A DNA stretch of 64,000 nucleotides from Mixophyes australis (lineage: Eukaryota > Chordata > Amphibia > Anura > Limnodynastidae). The notes below the pieces were generated by a model, which had not been told where the DNA came from, ran no database searches, and saw only the letters and a program-made list of their open reading frames with translations. Location: contig JAVHZZ010000004.1 of NCBI GenBank assembly GCA_036250195.1, forward strand, positions 141,807,729 through 141,871,728. Reading direction: 5' to 3'. A program made the position numbers and the translations under genes. This document shows positions 37,597 to 49,545 of the stretch, in pieces (the first letter of the stretch is position 1; every line of letters begins with the position of its first letter).

Positions 37597-40500
37597 AAAT
37601 TATTAGTGTAATTGTAATTGGCTGAAAAGTCTTCGTAAACAAAGGAAAATAAATTGAAAGTTAATTTCCATTTTAACTATATAAACCATACATAAATGCT
37701 GACAATATCTGTGCTAGCGAGAAGAGTGAATGTGTATGAGCAAAAAAGATAAATAATCACATGCCTTTAATACCACGCTCCGTGTGGTGTTTGCAAATAA
37801 GAAAATACCACAAACTAGGGTGGGCTCAAACAGTTTATATAGTTGTGGTTGATGACTGAAGTGGTGTTAGCTGTGCAGGCGTTTCTACGATCATCCAAAA
37901 GCAATGAGGTAATGGTGCAATCCATCATTACCAACATCTTGGACTTCCATTTTCCCTGTAGCAGGTTTAAGAGCAGTGTATATACATAATCCTACTGGTC
38001 TGCATAAGCAGCAATTGCGCGAACACGGCCTTACGGCACATGGTCTACATCAGACCCCCCCTTCTTTCCCACGTTCCACTTCTCCAATCGTAGTGTCATA
38101 CGTGTCACTGGCGTGCTTTCCATTCTGCATTAGTCCCAGTGTGTTTACAGTATTGATTCTCTTACAAAATTGTTATTTTTTTACATTTTGCGTAGCATAA
38201 ATGGATTTTTACGCTACTCCAAATTTTGTACACCTAATTAATAAAATTATATATGATAATGTATACAAAATGAACTGCGTTACCTACCACAATGTTTTAT
38301 CATTGATTTTGTAGACAAAATACACTGATGTCAAATTTGCCTATTTCAATTCACAGAAGTAGTGGCTTGCAAGTTAAGAGCAATAGCTATAGAACAATAG
38401 CCTGGAAAATCTTGCAATACACATTGATTCAAAATTTAGCATAAACTTCTTGTTTCCTTTGACGACTTGCCTCTCTATGTCCGAGCACCAAAAATTGCAC
38501 CTGATAAAAATTCTGTACAAATCACATCACTGACATCAACCTTCCTTGACTCATTCACTAGAATAGATCTTGACAGTCAGCAAGTGGACCTATAAACGCC
38601 ACAAACAAGCTGATAACAAATAGGAAAAAAAAAAATTATCAATTAGAATAAATAATTTTATTGAAATGAGTAAAGGTCTCCATTACATGGTTAGAATCAG
38701 CTAAATCTATATAATAGATAAGGTTAAGAAAAATATATTTCCAAACAAAAGTGGACGCAGGCTTTAGCCTATGAAGTGGTAAAGTAGTAAGATATAAAGG
38801 TCTATTAATCAAATAGAAGAAAAGTACTAAATCCAGCAATAAGGTTGCACCAGATGTAAGGCTTCTATCTATTTATGAAGACCTACCTGGCAGTCACTGG
38901 GTCGGTCTGGCAAAATTTCCCCACGCAAATTAAGCCTATCTAACAAGGACAGCGGCTCCAATGGGGAGCCTCTGCTATCGCCATCTCAGGAGAGCAGGGG
39001 CTCCCAAAAAGAAAAAATAGTTTATTAATAAAATAAAGCATTTTTTCTTTTTTTTTTAAGATACTTTTTTTATATATATATTTTTCCATTTTTAAAACTT
39101 TATTTTTATTATTATTATTATTATATATATATTTTTTAATTAATCTGGAACTGGAAGACCAAGTCTGGTCTTACAGTTCAAATATGCATCAACGGAGTGA
39201 CCCACACTGGCTTGGCTAGTATTGTCGGGGAGCTGAGGATCGCTATATATATGATGTTTTTTTTATTATAAATATTATTATTATTATAGAGTGCACAAAG
39301 CAAATAGTACACAACATAACAGGACAAATCGCTATAGGCAAAACAGTACAATCCACAGCAACAAGAAGCCGAACCAGCAGCAATGAGGTGCTTTTGTGTC
39401 TCTATTTCCATCAAAGAAGTGATCATCTGAATCCATCTGCAGGGTAAGAAATGTTTTACAGCAAAGAACTTAGTTGTTCAATTTGATTAAAAATTATATT
39501 ACTTTGGACTCAACCAGATCATATTTTTTTGTATTTCAGCTGTGGAGCTGACACCACAAGGGTGCAAATTCCCAGGGCACCGAGTGTAATAAGTGCTACC
39601 CACTTCAAATCTGCAAATCAATCCATCCACAAGGCTGTGTGATTAATGTTACCCAGTCTCTGAAGGCGACAGACACATGGTCGTATAGGAAGGACGGATG
39701 TGTGCTGCAGTAGTAGTAGCTCATCTACAGATGTGCTGAAGGACCTGTGCCTGCAAGCTCAGTGGCCGAATGTTGTGTTCTTGTTTGTATACCTCCAGCA
39801 TGCACATAGTGTTAAAACGTTTTGTAATTTCTCATGAAAAGAGGATAGAAATCCAGCAGACATCCAGTGTTGGAATTTCTCATTACGAGGGCATCAAGAG
39901 CAATCCCGAAGTGTTATTCCCTAAGGATATAAGCTGAAGTCCATATTTATAAGGAGTGACGGGAGTTTTATACAATCAAAATAGGGCTCACAATGCTGAT
40001 GGTTTGGGGTTTTGCAGCAGGACAGAGTAGCATTTACAACTGAAAATAATAAATCTGAGAACCAATCGAATCTGGGATTATGTATCAAAGCTAAATTCTT
40101 TAAAGGGTAAATTATATTAGCACATACATTACAGATATCATTTAAATATTCTGTTAGCAAAACATTCAAAACAATCTTGATAAAATATTTCCAGTAAGAG
40201 CTTTCAAAGAAATATTTATAGTATTTTTATGACTAAGAGGGCATCACGTAAGCATAAACCTACAGCCTCAAAATTGCAGTCTATTTTCAGTGGAATCTAT
40301 CTTAAAACTCAAAATACAGTGTAAAGATACTGAGTGAAGACATAGAAGTTGTCATCATCATCAACTGGAAGATAATAATAAGAACTGCTGTATCTTTAAT
40401 GGTAAAAAAAAACAGATGAATTAAATAAGCAAATAAAAACATTGCCCCCCCCCATTAAAATCAGTAACCAACACCAGTGTTATAACCTGAGTGGTTATGT

Positions 40501-40688
40501 CTAAAATTGGGGACTAAAAAATGTGGGGTTCCACTGTAAAAGCTGCCACCAGCACACGGCTTTGTCAGGCTCACATTGTATTAGTGTAAAGTCCTCTGTC
40601 ATAATGTGAAACTAGACGCAGCTCAGTCAGCAACAATACATAGTGTGAGCGGCCAAAGTGATTGGACCTCATGCTCACTGGCGTAACT
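37597..40688. other. Intergenic, no recognisable gene
   Basis: AT-rich, with TTA/TAT simple stretches at 39100-39140 and 39270-39290. Some of 37600-39430 may be remainder of the Harbinger-type element, but no terminal repeats were found. Confidence 0.45.
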
Positions 40689-40876
40689 CAGTGTTTCCCA
40701 AGCCCATTCCTCAGGACCCCTAAGAGTGCAGGTTTCCAGGTCACATGTGTAAATATTAGTTCCACCTGTGGATCTGTTACAATGTATCAGTCAGTAATGA
40801 ATACACCTGTGCTCCAGCAAGGAGATATGGAAATCATGCACTGTTAGGGGTCCCTGGGACTGGGTTTGGGAAGATG
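40689..40876. mobile_element. hAT-type MITE, decayed second copy
   Basis: Starts CAGTGTTTCCCAAGCCCATT and ends near GGGACTGGGTTTGGGAAGATG. It shares the order of internal landmarks with 11411-11600 (ctaagagtgcaggttt, ccacctgtggatctgtta, acctgtgctccagca). More point changes than the first copy. Confidence 0.7.
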
Positions 40877-42559
40877 CAGCCAAGTCTAGTTCGGTCGCTG
40901 CTCCAGGAGGCATGCTTCACCTACGTCTGAATGCCCCTACTGTACTCTACTAGTGCTAGCCCACTTACGAATTATCTGTGGATATGTAGGGGCTGCAAGT
41001 GTAAAATGTCAAACATGGCCACAGGTAAATCAGGCCCAGGAACTTGGTTAAGCAAAGAATTCTGGTAAAAATGTAAGTATAAACGGTACTAACAGCTGCA
41101 TGTGTTTGCATACATTTTCACATGCATTTGTGCTTTGTATTTTTAACTGCAAATTCAAATTTAATTTTATTTCAGTGGATATGAGTTCTAAGATGGATTT
41201 TAATAATTAAACATTCCGTTTTAAAATGTACTTTAGAAGTAATCAGATATCACGCAACGACACATAAAGCAAAACATACTTCAACCAGAGAGTGAATGAA
41301 TCAGGACGTAAGGAACATGATTCCGGCACTTTTTTGGGCCCTATGGTGTTTTAAGATCAATTTTAATGTACTCCCAGCATATATCATACGTTGCTTAGTT
41401 CCACTTTTTTATCTGACTTCTTTTTCATCTAGAAATAAAACACTGGACTGAATACTATAGGCATGTCTGTTTCATTAAAATACAATTTGACATTTTTAAC
41501 TCTTGATCATAATAATTATATCAATTTAAGGGATAGAGGGTGACAATATATTATTTCAAGAGTCAGCTCAACACCACAGCAACCAAATATGACTGTTGTG
41601 AGTACTGGCAGTCAGCATGGGAGATATATACTTTACAAGATCTGACAAATTTCCAGCTAAAGGCTTCATATATTTGCTTTGTGCTTTATTGCTTTATTTA
41701 CAATGTATGCAATGTGTATAAATACAAATATGTTTCTCCTAAATGAATAAGTGACATGCCCATAATCTACCTACCTCCCTCAGAAGGTATAAACATTCGC
41801 ACCCCAAAAGACACTGTTATTGTTTTGCTTTTGTGAAAAAGTAGTTGCCTGATATCACAAAGAAGTATTTGTGCTGCAGTTTTGAGCTTTTGCACTATCA
41901 TAAACGAGCCTCACTGGTTGTACAGAAAAGATGAATTCCCTGCGGGACCTCTTAGGACTATGCACAATAGGGCACAGGCCTGTGATGTCATCAGGGGGGA
42001 ACTAAGCGACAAATGTTTAACTGGTGAGCAGAGCTGTAACGGTAAAACAGGCCCACTGTATACACTTTCCTATCTATGGCAGCTCAAATCTGACTCACAC
42101 ACAGTGGAAGGAGCATACTTGGGACCATTTCCATAAAAGAAGATACAGCTTACAAAAATGTAGCAAGGACTGTATATATTTAAAAGATAGGGGGAAATAT
42201 TATACATTGTAAAGTCAAAGTTCCACAGTGGTACAGGACACATATTAATGGTACTGCAAATATATTGCACACTGATAAAAATAAGTGCAAAGCCTGCAAT
42301 AATACTATGTTATATACAAATAGATACAAATGAAAGTGCATTAACTTATCTAAGAAGGTCATGAAGCAAGTGACATAATGTAACTATTCCTCTAAAGGAC
42401 GCAAACACGCACAGTACCGTAGAGCATAGTATGCTGCCCACCTACAGTTGCTCCTAATAGATTAAAGCACAAGTAATATATCAGGTTAGCAGAGGTGATA
42501 CTAACAAACAAATTATATATACAGTGCTATGGTAGATAATGATATATATGGTAATACCA
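40877..42559. other. Intergenic, no recognisable gene
   Basis: No element or exon recognised. Short frames at 41882-42136 and 42024-42212 overlap and look like chance. Confidence 0.5.
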
Positions 42560-42788
42560 TACTTACCTGCTGGGACCTCCCGAATTACAGGGAGTCCAGG
42601 AAGAGCCGACACTCTCCCAGATCCCAGGCGGAGGTGAACCTAATGATGTAGTCATGTCATGCCACGCCCATGTTGTGCAGTGACGCAAATCATCACCGGC
42701 GCCGGGGCTAAGCCCCATACCATACTTGTTAGCAGACCTCCCATGTGGGATCTCCTGGAGGGGAGGAAGTAAAAGTTGTCAAGTATGA
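42560..42788. mobile_element. MITE-like element with CATACTT ends
   Basis: CATACTTACCTGCTGGGACC at the left and AAGTTGTCAAGTATG at the right form a short imperfect inverted repeat. The GC-rich interior has small hairpins (GACCTCCC...GGGAGTCC, GATCTCCTGGAGG). A family with this layout is common in frogs. Superfamily not assigned. Confidence 0.5.
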
Positions 42789-43610
42789 GTAAAATTATAT
42801 ATAATTAATCTAGCTAAGAAAAAAAAAATCTTACTAAGTAACCCCTAAAGCTAACCCAATAAGAAATCATCAAATGAATAGGGAAACATGTTAAATGTTT
42901 TGCATTAGACCAATACTCATGATTTCCATTTATATTTGGATAAAATCATAATTCTGGACAGGAGCGGTGTTTACAGTTTTATACTGATATCCAGATCTAC
43001 GTTTCCTGCAGAGAAACTTCACAGAAAAAAACTGTGTGGTTACGCAGCACAAATTTATGCTTAACAGAAACACCAGAAGCCTGAATTCCCATGTTGTGTT
43101 TGATGCACTCTGACTATGGGATGTCAGAGTACTGTGGGGATATTACATTGAGATCTCTTTGTTACAATGTACCTTTTTCTAGTATATCGCAAGGATACAG
43201 CTGTATAAGTGTCACCAGCTTTGTTTATTTAACATTATACAATCAGACCATCAGCTCCATTATCTGTATGGCTCTCTGACACTAGCTACTTTCTACTGTC
43301 TCATAGGGTAAAGGTATAAGTATACAGCCATCCACAGCTGTCAATTTCTCTTAATACATATTCTATATGCAAAATTATAATTATACTATCTACTTACTGT
43401 ACATATATCTGTGTACATTTACCTTCATTACTAGAATTTCTCTGGATAGATTAACGCATTATTAAACAGCTGATATAAAAAGAAAAAGATCTCTCATAGG
43501 AGCGTTTTATAATTAAAAAAAATGTGAAGCATTTATTGATTTGTATCTGTTATTCTTTCATTTCTAGGGGATACTTAATATAATTTTGTTTTGTTAGCAG
43601 GCACGATTTC

Positions 43611-43613
<3 letters not shown>

Positions 43614-43661
<48 letters not shown>
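43614..43661. repeat. (TA)n microsatellite
   Basis: 24 dinucleotide units without interruption. No element boundary recognised around it. Confidence 0.95.
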
Positions 43662-43665
<4 letters not shown>

Positions 43666-44701
43666 TTTTTAATATAGATGTAATTATTTACCTTAACATT
43701 GTATAGAAGTTTTATTTGTTGGTGTTTCTACCAATAAGGAATTTGTCCATTTCCCTTTTTCCAGCAGCTTTGGAGATATTTGTCATTAGCAGTGCCAGAG
43801 ATTTTTCTCATATCTTTTCATAGCAGAGTTGATATAACAATCTAACGTTTTAAATGCTGGTACATGTGTCAAATGTGCATTTCAGCTATAACTTCTTAAT
43901 GTAAGTATATAACATAGAAGCTTCATTCATTGCTTAGTTAAGTCAGGGTTTTCAGCATGACAGACAATATCAAGCTTCTGTAAGTGAACAAATGTCAGCA
44001 AATGAATAACAATTTTGACATATTACAGGTTATAGCTGATGTTATAAAACAGGTCAAAGCTAAATCAAACAATATTTTGAGCAAAGGACAAAGTTGAAGC
44101 AAACCCAGCCACAACCACAGTAATTGACTGAGACCCAGTGCAAAGTGGGACAGAAGACGGAAGACCTGGGATGCAAGTGGACTTCTGTCCAACTCTAAAG
44201 CAGACGTTTGGACTTGTTTATACAAGCTCAGTTTGGACTGATATTTACTTGTTAGAAGTGTTTTATTTTATTCCTATTTTTTCATTTTGTTTTCTTCAGA
44301 TCACTGATGATGTATTCTTTTTTGATTATTTGTTTTCTTCTTATCTTCAAGTTGTTGTTTTCCTTCTGATATATATGTGCACACCTAACATACATACCGA
44401 GCAAGGTATTTACTGACTTCAAACACAGTTGATACACTATCAATCACCCAACTCTTGTCTGGTTTGTACCATCTGCAGTCATACTTATTAACATTACGCT
44501 TGGGCATTTATGCTTATTGTGGCTGTATGCACACCTATACTGCATAGTTACAGTACTTACTGCACAGGGCTATTTCAATGAAAACTTGCTATTGTCACTA
44601 TTTGTCGATCACCTGAAAACATTATTATAAATATCTGTGTTATGACTAATAACCAAGTATGACACAATTGGAAAGTCAGCACTGTTAATGATACAATATA
44701 A

Positions 44702-44849
44702 CAGGCTTGGCTAACCTGTGGTACTCCAGATGTTGTGAAACTACAAGCCCCAGCATGCTTTGCCAATATAAAGCAGCTTATTGCTGGAAGGGTATGCTGG
44801 GACTTGTAGTTTCACAAACACCTGGAGTGCCACAGGTTAGCCAAGCCTG
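44702..44849. mobile_element. hAT-type MITE, 148 bp
   Basis: CAGGCTTGGCTAACCTGTGG at the left and CCACAGGTTAGCCAAGCCTG at the right are perfect 20-bp inverted repeats, and the pairing continues (ACTCCAGATGTTGTGAAACT / AGTTTCACAAACACCTGGAGT). Flanking 8-mers caatataa and ctatataa match at 7 of 8 positions, the hAT signature. The interior (gccccagcatgcttt) is typical of a very common frog element. Confidence 0.92.
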
Positions 44850-45696
44850 CTATATAATATTAACATAATGCATAATGTTTGGAAAACCATGTTTCATTCA
44901 CAGGGAGCAAATTTAAAATGTGTGGACAGATTTATTAGGGAGGGTGTCATGCCCAGGCTTAACTCTCAATTGCATTGTAAAAATGAATCTGTCCAGCATT
45001 GCATGCTACATGTAAAAGCGGGCAGTATTTTCCTTGTATGCAAGAAAAAATGTCACTTGCGCTTTTTGAATCGCAACATGATTAGTCAAATTTCCACCTT
45101 TTAGTTAGAGTTACTTTTAAATAAGGTATACATGTATAAATGATGTTATTAAAAAAAGTGGACATATGGTCTTGGACTGATAAAAATATATAAGAACTAC
45201 ATTGAAAATTAAAATTACAATTTTGGGTAGAGTTCAATAAATTATACATAGTTCAACTCTGGAGTACAGCTTAACCGATCTCCCAAGTACTATGAGAGTT
45301 CCAATGTTCCAGTAATGCATTATGCCCCCATCTATGTGAATTTTTCCATTCAGTCCATTCTTTGAAGGAGAGTAACAGTTAGAGCAGTGTGACCTCCATT
45401 GGGTCAGAAGAAACAACAGTTTCCTAGCAAGTAGAATGATGTATTCTAGCACAACGTATGGAACAGAGAGGTTTTGGTTCTAAAATCAACTGTAACCTTA
45501 TTCAAGATTTGGTTTTACACAACAGCTAAAAAGAATCCTTTTCTATGTCATAATAACCCAGTTGTTATTCCATTTACTGTGTAAGCAGCAAAATTGTTAC
45601 GACAGCCTAGGTGACTAACGTTAAATTTATCTACATTAAAAGTCATCTGCCTTTATCCTTACCAACTTTCCAATTTATATTTTGTAGTGAGATATT

Positions 45697-46340
45697 GGGC
45701 TTCATTCATCAAGGTACGTATCTGCCTTTTGAGCGCATTGTCTGCCATAACCGGGCCATATGCCAGTAAACGCAGCCATATACGCTCCGTCTTCAATCAC
45801 AAAGGACACTTACTACAGCCGTTCATTCAGAGAGTGAACGGGGCAGGGATGGGCCATTGGGCTGTAGTCAATGTACAGTAAGGGCGTGCCAAACTCAAGC
45901 ACACGTAGCCATGTCCTAATCAAGCTCTGGGCATCTCAAAGTTACTTGTTTTTCTACTGTATCTCTTGCTCCCGCTACAGGGCTAGTCTAAGTCCTGAGC
46001 AGTAGTGATGACAGTCTCGTATGCATACTATGACATGTGTCTGTAATCACGTGCTACTGTAAAAATATATTTTCAGTAGACATTAAGAACATCCTAATAT
46101 ATGTATTTCATGGGGGAGGGGAAATAAAAAACAAAAAACACTGCAGCACTTGTGTATTAGAGCAGACCAGACCTACACCCAATTTCAAAAGCGCACATAT
46201 CTTCAGATCCATTCCCTGTTGAATTCGGCAGTACACAAAGACGATTTACCTGCATTGTTACAGTACACAAAGACGATTTACCTGCATTGTTACACAAATG
46301 CAGGTTGCGCTCAGAAAGCGCACCTTGATGAATCAGGCCC
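45697..46340. mobile_element. 'GGGCCTGATTCAT' non-autonomous element, 644 bp
   Basis: Left GGGCTTCATTCATCAAGGTA and right GCACCTTGATGAATCAGGCCC, flanked by ATT on both sides. The interior includes a tandem duplicate of 32 bp (46228-46296: cagtacacaaagacgattta...). Landmarks gctctgggcatctc, agtagtgatgacag and tatgtatttcatg recur in 48628-49545. No ORF makes sense in it. Confidence 0.8.
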
Positions 46341-46854
46341 ATTATTATTTTCTGTGTTGCAATATGGGCACCTTACATTCTAAGCCAGCTACAAGGACTC
46401 AAATAATAATTCATGTTTTACCCCGCTAACAATTATAATCCAATCTGATTGTATTCCATTTATAATTACCATATGTTCTCTCTGTAAGCCAGTTATCTAC
46501 ACATGTACATACTTTTTACCCTAGACAATCCAAATATAATCACATTCACTGTACTACCAAAAGCCAGTTTGCCACTTATTTCCCCACAGAAATGATCAGA
46601 TCAGATTGACTTGGCGTGGCCAGTGGTTCATGAAACAACAATGTTTTTGTCCTATAATACATTTCTGAATAACAGCCCTTCAAATTAATTCAAGTATTTA
46701 CCCACTACTGATGTCAGGTTTACTGATTTATAAATCCCTGGTTCCAATTATTTTCCTTTTGTATATATTGGCACTACATTTACTTTATGTCAGTCATGTG
46801 GTACTGACCCTGTTATAAAGGGGTCCATACATGTGGGAAACAGAGGCCTACTAC

Positions 46855-48567
46855 CAGGGCCGGACTGGCCATCTGGCACTTCTGGCAAATGCCAGAAGGG
46901 CCGATGGGCAGGTGGGCCGGTCCGGTCCCGGGCAGTCACTGCACAGTGTACTGACAGCGTACACCGTGCACTGACACAGCGTGCACTGACTGCCTGGTGG
47001 CTGGCTCCTCCCCAGGAACCAGCTACCAGATCACATGTCAGCCAGGTCTGAGGAGCGGAGAACAGAAGAAGAAAGAAAACAGAAACAAGAGGAGAAAAGA
47101 AGATGAAAAGGTAAGTACAATACAACTGGGGGGGGGGGGGGGGGGGGGAGTATGAGGGGTGAAGGATGCCACACAGAAAACAGGAAAAGGGGGGAAAGGA
47201 TGGCACACAGAAAAAGTCTCTGTGGCACAATATGATTTGGGGCACTATTGTGGCATATTATGATTTTTGGGCACTACTGTATAGCATAATGTGATTTGGG
47301 GCACTACTGTACGGCATAATATGATTTGGGGCACTATTGTGGCATAATATCAACTGGGGGCAGTATTGTGGTATAATATGATTTGGGGCACTATTGTGGC
47401 ATAATATCAACTGGGGGCAGTATTGTGGTATAATATGATTTGGGGGCACTATTGTATGAACTGGGGCACTATTGTGGCATAATATGATCTGGTGGCTATT
47501 AATTGAAAGTGGGGCTATTTGGGGAAAAAATAACGTCTATTTATTAAATGTGAATAGGAATTATTTAATGGTAGTGATGGTTGGGGGAAATAGGTATATT
47601 TCTTAAACGTAAATGCGATTTAATTTATTGCTGGGGTTGTTTGGAGGGAGGTATATAGGGTTATTTATTAAACGTGAATACTAGTATTTTAATGTTTAGG
47701 CTGGAGGGAGGCCTAATTATAAAACATGGGTTGCATTGATTAAACATCAGGGCTGGTTGGAGTGTTCTAAATTACATGTACCCATTTTTTTTTTCCAAAT
47801 AGGGCCTCCAGCATTCGAGGATCCAGACAAGCAGCAACTAAAGACACCAGCAGCCACAGGTGGTGTAAGTGACAAGAACACTGGTGGGGAAGTCCCGAAT
47901 TTTGGTGACTGTCTCATTTAGTGAGATTTGATCAGAATACAAAGACAGTTGGGAGGTAAGTCCCACTTCACACTGTACTGCTTGTGAAGGCAGAGCTGCA
48001 TGCAACTAACAGTATTGCACACAGTATTGCCTGTGTATTTGTCTAATATTTTGTCTAATATGATAACCATGTTACATAATAGGGGCCCCCTGTCTTAAAT
48101 ACTCCGTGACCCCCGAGCGTTAATCCAGCTCTGGTTAGCAGGAGGAATCTGATAGTTGCTCCCAGTCCCTGGATAGGACACAGCCTGCAGAACAAGCCGA
48201 GGAGCTCTAGGTCTCACAAGATTTGGTAATCTCGTGAGACTAAGAGCTTCCCTGCTCACTCTACACGAAGTTCCCTCCCTGATGGATGTCAGCAACACCA
48301 GAAGCATAGATAAGTTCAATGTGCTGGGGGTGTCATAATGTTCTTGGGGGGATGGCGTGATGTGACTGGGAGGGTGTGATAAATGTAATGTTCTATTATA
48401 ATGTATGTATCAATGCCCCATGTTGGCCACACCCACAACACAATGTGCCACGCCCTTTTCGGAGCCTCCGCTGCGCGGCGGCACACACGATTTCTTTCCT
48501 GCTGGACCGGAGGCGGGCCTGTGTACTTTAAATGCCAGGGCTGATTTTTTGTCCCAGTCCGGCCCTG
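46855..48567. mobile_element. hAT-type element, 1.7 kb, with internal minisatellite
   Basis: CAGGGCCGGACTGGCCATCT at the left; right end CCCAGTCCGGCCCTG. The flanks cctactac (46847-46854) and ccaactac (48568-48575) match at 7 of 8 positions, the hAT hallmark. The interior has a 21-G run (47128-47148), a tandem array (47226-47505) and splice-like sites (AAAAGGTAAGTAC at 47105). It has no recognisable transposase, so it is probably non-autonomous. The frame at 46790-47245 (-) is created by the G run and is not a gene. Confidence 0.85.
47226..47505. repeat. ~28-30-bp minisatellite within the hAT element
   Basis: About eight to nine units of 'ggcataatatgatttggggcactattgt' type. Two alternating variants exist: ATGATTTGGGGCACT and ATCAACTGGGGGCAGT. 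The alternation suggests a higher-order dimer that was later duplicated. Confidence 0.85.
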
Positions 48568-48627
48568 CCAACTACTGAAGTTAACTTCCTTAAAACATGT
48601 TGACCTGGTGTATCATCACGATTTGAA

Positions 48628-49545
48628 GGGCGGAAATAGGGAAGGGGCGATTGCACGTAGGCAATGTACAATATGGGCGTGTCGTGGTCTAGCGCATGCA
48701 CATTCGTCCAATATAAGCTCTGGGCATCTCTGAGGTAAGTGATCACTTGCACCAGGAACAGGTCAGGTGTAAGTGCAGATGGATAGTGATGACAGACGCA
48801 TGCTAGAACGTGTGTTTGCAGGTAAGTAAAAATGCATTTTATGTACAGTAGGCATTAAAAACAGGCTGATATGTATTTCATGTAAAAAATAAAATAAAAA
48901 AAAAGTTGATGTATTTTATTAATAATTAGTATAGTATTAACAGATGTTAATGTATTTTAAAAAATCTTCCATGTGTTCTGATGGCACTTTGTGTGACGGG
49001 ACTTTGTATACATAGGGCCTGATTCATTAAGGATCTTAACTTAAGAAACTTCTTATTTCAGTCTCCTGGACAAAACCATGTTACAATGCAAGGGTTGCGA
49101 ATTAGTATACTGTTTTGCATATAAGTTAAATACTGACTGTTTTTTCATGTAGCACACAAATATCAACTTTAAATTTCAGTGTACAAATAAACTATCAAGT
49201 ATGTGTGTGCTACATGAAAAAACAGTCAGTATTTAACTTATGTGCAAAACAGAATGCTAATTTGCACCCCTTGCATTTTAACATGGTTTTGTCCAGGAGA
49301 CTGAAATAAGAAGTTTCTTAAGTTAAGATCCTTAATGAATCAGGCCCATTGTGCGTATTCTGCAGTGTGATCTGTCTCTCTGAACACGGCAAGTACCGTA
49401 TAGCCAGAGAGTACTTATACCCATATTCAAATAGAAATGTTTCTTGAGATCCTCTTGCACTTGAATATGGGCGTACATGTGTGTAATATCTGGTTTTAAA
49501 ACATGTAACTTGCGTTCACTTTGCGTTCCTTAATGAATCAGGCCC
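48628..49545. mobile_element. Second long copy of the 'GGGCCTGATTCAT' element, left-truncated, with a nested MITE
   Basis: Shares with 45697-46340 the order gcaatgtaca...gggcgtg, gctctgggcatctc, agtgatgacag and atatgtatttcatg. It ends CTTAATGAATCAGGCCC at 49545. The left terminus is missing. A hairpin MITE with the same end sequence sits inside it at 49015-49346. Confidence 0.65.
49015..49346. mobile_element. Long-hairpin MITE, arms ~140 bp
   Basis: GGGCCTGATTCATTAAGGAT at the left and its full complement ATCCTTAATGAATCAGGCCC at the right. Pairing runs on through CTTAACTTAAGAAACTTCTT, TTTCAGTCTCCTGGAC and ACTGACTGTTTTTTCATGTA to a loop of about 46 nt near 49157-49204. The arms are roughly 95% complementary, so it is among the younger elements here. 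It shares its ends with the element it sits in. Confidence 0.9.

Noticed and set aside
46790..47245. 151-codon minus-strand frame
   Set aside because: Crosses a 21-G homopolymer and the end of a hAT element; Pro-rich product of repeats with no known domain.
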